Origin: Symbiodinium kawagutii
Taxonomy: Eukaryota; Sar; Dinophyceae; Suessiales; Symbiodiniaceae
DNA: 64,000 nucleotides
Assembly: GCA_009767595.1 (NCBI GenBank)
Contig: VSDK01016260.1
Location: forward strand, 486,585 to 550,584
Direction of reading: 5' to 3'
How positions within the stretch are numbered: the first letter of the stretch is position 1; each line of letters starts with the position of its first letter. Both the position numbers and the translations under genes were made by a program. Positions 58,588-64,000 of the stretch are shown here, one piece after another. The notes under the pieces are model-generated. The model was not told the DNA's origin. It did not search any database and saw nothing but the letters and a program-made list of their open reading frames with translations.

Positions 58588-60334
58588 GGTGATTCAAAGG
58601 GTGTACGAATTCAGCAAGATCTTCAGATTGTTTGAGTTTTTTTTTTTTTTTTTTGCGGATGTGTTTGACTCTTTGACGTTCTTTCACTGTGATTCGGCAG
58701 TGGGCATTGATGAAAGCGGAGTCTAATCTAAAAGCCAGTCGATGACAGAGAGATGCTTGACCCAACGTGTGGAGCCCAGGCCCGCGTCAGCTTGCTAACG
58801 CGGCATGGTCATTCGGTACCACCAGACATTTGGAGAAGACATGACCTTAGCACAGCACAACTTCTAGCAGACAGCATCGTGATGCATCACGCGCGTGCAA
58901 TGTGCGTGCTTGCTGTGTGAACTGTAGGGACTTGGTAATTTGGTACTGGTGCGAATGCTTTCACGCTTCTGATTCAGATGGACATTTGAATCAGGTCGTG
59001 CTTGACCGCCATAGCACCCTTGCTGCAGAATCAGGTGAGGGAGTTGCAGCCGCAGGGAACTCAGAAAGAGAATGAAAGAGAATGAAAGAGAAGGGTAACG
59101 AAGGGTTTTTGTTGAGCTTGGGGGCTTGGGAGTCAACTGAGTCTCCGTGTGAGCTTGTTTGCATTTGTTTGCTTGACTGTGCTTTGGGGAACCTGTCTCT
59201 GAGTCTGCCTGTATCCTGTCTTGCAGCTGTTGGGGGAAGCTTCGTCTTCTACCCACTGTCCAGCAAGAGAGTCATACAACATCCCCCCTGCTACCCTACC
59301 AGAGATAACAAGGGCCTCTCCCAAAGCCACAGGTGTCTCCTAAGCTTCCCAATCATGTTTTCCATGTTCTCCGGCGCGCGTCCTCCTTGTCTACAGGGGT
59401 GCTGACCATCTCCCACTAGAGTCATTAGAGTCATCTGGTGGTTTCTCAAAACAGGGAACCCCAAAAATGGTGGATTTATTACTAAAAGTGATTATCAATG
59501 GATGATAGTCTAGGGTCTCTCACAGGAGTGTACCTAAGAGCTTTCAATAAGAGTCGCTAGAGTGCGCGGATATGCATCACAGGCAATCGTTTGGCACTAG
59601 ATTTCTTGGTCCGCATCAGCGACAGAGATGTTTCCGGAGCAAGTGTGAATTTCGGACTCGATGGATTTCAATACGATTCTTACCGATTCTTTCAAGGCTT
59701 ATCTTGGGGTCCCAAATGCCGCCTTTTTCCTGTCTTCGTTCTGCTTTTTCAAAAGGTCCACATTGTTTCAATGCGCATAGATTCCGATCCCACAACTCTG
59801 CTCCGACCCCTGAGGAAGTCTCAAGAAAAGTCGATTTATGAGCAGTCGCAAGTGTTCTGAACCAGCTGGAAGCCAGTTTTTCGCCCAGGGACAGATTAGC
59901 CAACAATTGTGGATGATCACAATAATGGTGTTAACTCCGTCGAACAAAACTGGACCTTGCAACTGGCCCAACTAGCACGTCTAGGGACCGCAGTTGAAGC
60001 GGCGAAAGGTCGGCAAAAGTTTTTTTTTGCGCTTGTTGGTTTGGTTTCGAACATCGCCCGCAGAAGTGCGAGGGTGCCTCTCAAGATTGTACCCCAAGGG
60101 TGTATAATGAAAATGCTGGACGAGATGCATGCCTTTCATTTTTTTGCATGAGTACTGTATTCAATGCAGTGGGCTCACGTCTTGGACGCTCCATTTCCAG
60201 CTTGACCTGGAAAGTGCTTCAAACTTCGGGCGCCCTTTGAATCATTTTCCGCCTTCAGGTTCGAGCTGCAAAACATTTTGTGGGAGCAGAACTCAGCGGA
60301 ACTCAGCAGAACTCGGAGGATTGCAGAGAGATTT

Positions 60335-60439
60335 GGCAAAATCCTGTACCCTTGGTTCCCCTATCATTAACCATTGTTTTCCCTATGATTTGGTTGGTTA
60401 TTATAAGCCATTATTGTTGGTCAACTGCTTGACCCATAG
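60335..60439 (+). mobile_element. MITE-like element, TATGGGTCAA family, copy 5
   Basis: It runs from GGCAAAATCCTGTACCCTTGG to CTGCTTGACCCATAG. Internal words TTAACCATTGTTTTCCCT, ATGATTTGGTTGGTTAT and TATAAGCCATTATTG link it to the minisatellite-bearing copy 3. The left terminus is degraded. Confidence 0.65.
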
Positions 60440-61051
60440 CCATTTGGCCATTCCGCTTCTGGCCAAGGCCTGGGCCCGGCTGCAGCTGAAAGACGCGACC
60501 CTGTTTCAGGTGCCTATCCAAGGATTCAGGTGCCCAATCCAAGCGAATCCAAGCGAATCCAAGCGAGGCCACGTGCAGTTGCGCAATGGAAGCCGCGTGT
60601 TTGCCTAAGAGTGGGACCTCACTGATGCTGTTGATATCCAACTTCAAGCCTTGAAGGTTGGACTTTCCGCCCAAGAACCTGGCAACGCTCCAAGGGCTGC
60701 ATTCACTTCATGAAAATCTATTTCAGGTCAATTTTTTTTGATTTTGGATGATTTCATTCTCACAGTTTCTCTCACCAAACACTTTTCCGAAGTGATCGCA
60801 TCTGGCCGTTCGCTTGTTCCAAGCTTGGCATGTCTCAGCCGCAAGGCCGGCATGGCCTGAAGAGTTGCTGCTTTGAAGGTGCCGGCATGGCACATCTTGG
60901 CACAGCACATGGCATCGGTGCAACATGTCTCCAGATCAGCGACCTACCCATGCTGGAAGCGATGTCATCCGCTGCAATGACGAAAATGCCGAGGCGAGAG
61001 CTGTGTGAGTCTTTGTCTTCACGTCATTTCACATCACTTGTTTCAAAGTTA

Positions 61052-61155
61052 ACCATTGTAACGAGCTAGTGAACCATTACTAGCCATTACTATCCACATC
61101 TATATAACCAGCTAGTTATATAACCATTAGTGGCCATTACTATCCACTATTGCTA
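61052..61155. repeat. Degenerate AACCATTACTAG/CCATTACTATCCAC repeat
   Basis: Two longer copies of GGCCATTACTATCCAC/AGCCATTACTATCCAC plus several shorter ACCATTA words, with a palindromic ATAACCAGCTAGTTAT in the middle. Confidence 0.65.
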
Positions 61156-62684
61156 GTTATCAACACAATAAGCGATGCCTTTTGCACCGTTTGGTGCCTC
61201 GCCACCACTTGCAGATTCGACGCACGGAGTTTGGCCAGCGGGCCCCCCAAAGTGCAGATTTTTGCCGTGCAAAGGCACAGACGTACAGGATATGAAACAT
61301 GCCATGCGCAGGTTCCGCAAAGTACTCAAATGGTCCGTGACATGCAAACATAGTCTGAGATATGATCTGTTGAAAAATGCGCGTGGAAGCGATATAATTA
61401 AGAGACACATAACTTTGGAACTTTTGTGGCTCCATGAGGAAACGTATTTAAAGACTGTCCATGGTTGGCCTGCCCAACATCTTGAGCTAAGGCTTTGCTT
61501 GGGGTTCTGCTGAGATTCAACTCGCAGACCTTGCCCTGCTGAAGGCAGGACAGCGATGGACAGCGATGGACAGCGGTGGAGTTGGCGTGCCAACTCACGA
61601 GCGAAGTCCATGAAGTCACTGATTTTCGGTGCCGCTGAATGGTGACGCCACATGACTTGGCGAGGCGATCGGCAGAAAGGCCGTGAAGCACAGAAACGAG
61701 TTCAACAGTCAGGACGAAGAAGTGCTTTTGGGGAATCTGGCCGGCTCTGGAGATGGTAAATTGTAGGCTTGAGATATTCAGGATGAACACATGAAGGCGA
61801 TTCAAGGCGTAACACACGCCTTTGAAGGACATGTCGAACATCACATGGACCTTTGCAGCTGTGAGAGTGAAAGACGAAGGCACCATCAGAGCCCAGCGCT
61901 TAACACGCGACGGCGTGTCGAGAGTTCCAGCTGTTGACCTAACCTGCTGCGCTTCAACACCTGGGCCCCTCCTATGTTGAAGACAGGGGTATCAACCCCG
62001 AACGTGCAAGACGCGCACGAACCATTGCAGTTGGCATCCACTACAAGCGTGTGCAGGGCTTTAGCATCGTTTAATGCATGGGCAATGTGGGCATATCCAG
62101 TCCTAAGGGCACAGACCTTCGAGGCGTGCTCATTTCTCCCCCTTGATATTATATATGATTACCATACTGGATTTTTTTCCACTATCGCCGTTCTTCTCCA
62201 GAGCAAATGGAATTTATGCGGTCCCCTCAGCACCGCTTTGCTGCTAGGGCCGCCCGCACCGTGGAATGCAGAGTGCAGCACCATAGATAGTCTATGAGGG
62301 CAGGTGCTAAGCTGCTAGACATTGAACCACATCGGAACTATCTTCACCCCATGTTGGCCCAAGCTTGGACTGCCCGAAGCGCACTCGTTTGCGGTTGACC
62401 TTTTCGAAGATGTTGCCACCCTGGGCCACCACGTTGAGCCGTCTTGCCTGGTGCTGGGTCTATGTTGCAGGTCGGAGGGCACATCTTACGATGTGTTGTT
62501 AGCTTGCAACTCACACAGGCCTCAAGGGAATGAAACAACATGTCTTGAGCTATACTGTTTGACACTGTTTTGTGGAACTGGCAATTGATACTACAGAGGG
62601 CATGAACAGACATTGATAGACACTAGTAGACACAAATGCACACTAATAGGATGAGCATCTATTCCTGCTAGGCCACCAGCCTTT

Positions 62685-63800
62685 GCTACCTAAGTTTTGG
62701 GCCACTGTTGGGGCAAGATGTTGGGCAAGCTTTGGCACATGTTGGGCTCATGTAGGGCCGCATCACCAAATTTTGGCCTAAGGTCAGGTTCCTGAAGCGC
62801 ACTCCATTTGCGCCCTAAAATGTGGTGTCAAATGAGTTTGCCTGTCGTTGTTGGTGGCACCTATTGGGGCCACCCTGCATGGTTCGTTTGGGCCATGTCG
62901 AGCAGCTCGTGCTAGGTATTGCGGCATGTGGAGCCTATCTTGCGTCATGTTGGGCGCGTGCTGGGGTCATTTTCAGCAATCTTGGGCCCATCTTGGCCCA
63001 TCTTGGCCCATCTTGGCCCCATGCTTGCCCAATCCTACCCCCATGTTGGCACGTTGTTGGCCCGATGTTGGGTCATATTGGCATGATGTTGGGCCAAACT
63101 CACCCAAAAATGATGCTGTAAAGAAACGTCAAAAATAAGGAATTCGAAACCAAAAAAAGGGCAGAAACCAAAAAAAGGGAAAGTTGCGCCGCAGCTGCAC
63201 AGTTGCAACCGCCGCTTTGGGTGCTTAGGAAACTGGCGTATGTTCAGACCAATGTTGGGGCATTGGACCCTGTGTTGTGTAGGTTTGGCCAGATCCCAGG
63301 GTTGTGTTGAGGCCACAGCATGGGACCCAGCTTTGCACTGAAGCTGGCCCCATGTTAGGATTATGTTGGGGTTGTGTTGGACTAAAATGAGGGCTTGCAA
63401 TGTCAATTTTGCCGACAAGTCATTTTGCAAATGAAAAACAGGGGGTTCTGCGCCCAAAATTGTTCTTGAAGAGGTTAGTGGGAGCCTTTGAGAACCATGG
63501 CATGCACAGCTTGGCCTACGTGTGGCGAACGTTGGAGCCTTTGAGCCGGATGTCGGGCAGCTCTTGCCAAAGGTTGGGGCATATTGTCCGCATCTTGCGG
63601 CAGTTGTGCGCATGCTGGGGTCATTGTGACACATCTTCGACGTATGTTGAGCCAATCTTGGCCCATCTCGAGGTCCATGTTGGCCTCATGTTGGCTCCAT
63701 GTTGAACCCCTGTTGGGCCCATATTAGCGTGATGTTGGACCAATCTTGCCAAAAAGTCGTTTTTCAAAAATCCTCAAAAAGAGGGGATTCTAGACAAATA
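62685..63800. repeat. Quasi-repetitive ATGTTGGGCC / CTTGGCCCATC DNA
   Basis: The words ATGTTGG(G/C), TTGGGCC(A/C) and CTTGGCCCATC recur dozens of times with irregular spacing (for example three TCTTGGCCCA words at 62984-63015, and again at 63654-63720). Two stretches of about 160 bp without the words interrupt it (63120-63230, 63390-63500). The frames through it are shadows; no exon supported. Confidence 0.6.
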
Positions 63801-64000
63801 AAGGCTCCCCCCTCCTCGCTGAAGCTCTACCACAGATTGTTTATGGCTCCGCAAGTCACACCCAGCACCTTCGGTGCGGGCGGATTTGATTACGGACCTT
63901 GAATCATATTCTGCATATGGTGGGCGGGGGTAACATTCAGACGCATGTCTACCCCATAGATGAGCATGCAAACAAGGGCCACCCTCTTTCATATGTAAAA

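Larger units (their letters stand above)
58630..62680. other. Region with scattered weak exon candidates
   Basis: Short protein-like pieces occur at 59591-59700 (LVRISDRDVSGASVNFGLDG), 59950-60020 (LQLAQLARLGTAVEAAKG) and 60868-61005 (GMAHLGTAHGIGATCLQ...), all + strand. I cannot connect them into a gene or name a family. Between them lie MITE copy 5 and a CCATTACTAG-type repeat. Confidence 0.3.

Overview
The window looks like nuclear DNA of a dinoflagellate, possibly a symbiont-type (Symbiodiniaceae) genome; this is inference from sequence character. Every gene I can support lies on the + strand (a unidirectional block). Most genes are cut into short exons by many introns. Several introns only restore frame with GC-AG or GA-AG boundaries, which are known from dinoflagellates. 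One gene has a signal peptide followed by an F-L-V-P motif, like peridinin-plastid leaders. Intergenic and intronic DNA is full of microsatellites and short inverted-repeat elements. I see no rRNA, tRNA or CRISPR. There are two assembly gaps (3139-3473 and 40943-40952).

Layout. 1-10.9 kb: a higher-order tandem array of about 2.05 kb and 1.48 kb units. Each unit carries three or four copies of a three-exon module: a GTGFV/LPESDDEE acidic exon, an exon with an R/K-V-S-F motif, and an exon ending in an R-K-G motif. It reads as part of one large repeat-protein gene that enters from the left. 12.6-15.0 kb: a METTL22-like lysine methyltransferase. 15.5-17.0 kb: a C2-domain protein. 18.6-22.9 kb: an unrecognised multi-exon gene with a D-x-K-x-G motif and a GA-AG intron. 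25.4-29.7 kb: a plastid-type S1-repeat RNA-binding protein. 32.1-34.5 kb and 41.0-42.7 kb: exon clusters without clear identity, one with a SAM-like segment. 38.4-39.9 kb: an intronless membrane-anchored pepsin-like aspartic protease. 46.4-48.1 kb: unrecognised exons. 49.1-58.0 kb: a large fusion gene encoding a cytochrome b5 domain, a multi-pass membrane part and a cytochrome-b5-reductase-type FAD/NAD domain. One of its introns holds a separate 1-kb reading frame interrupted by a single in-frame TGA. 58.3-64 kb: weak exon-like pieces and quasi-repetitive DNA built on TTGGGCC words.

The genes do not form an obvious pathway. The strongest biology is the modular RVSF array (a possible multivalent phosphatase-1 docking or kinase-substrate scaffold), the b5/b5-reductase membrane fusion, and the plastid S1 protein. 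A small MITE-like family with TATGGGTCAA ends occurs five times, and one copy has grown internally into a 49-bp minisatellite.
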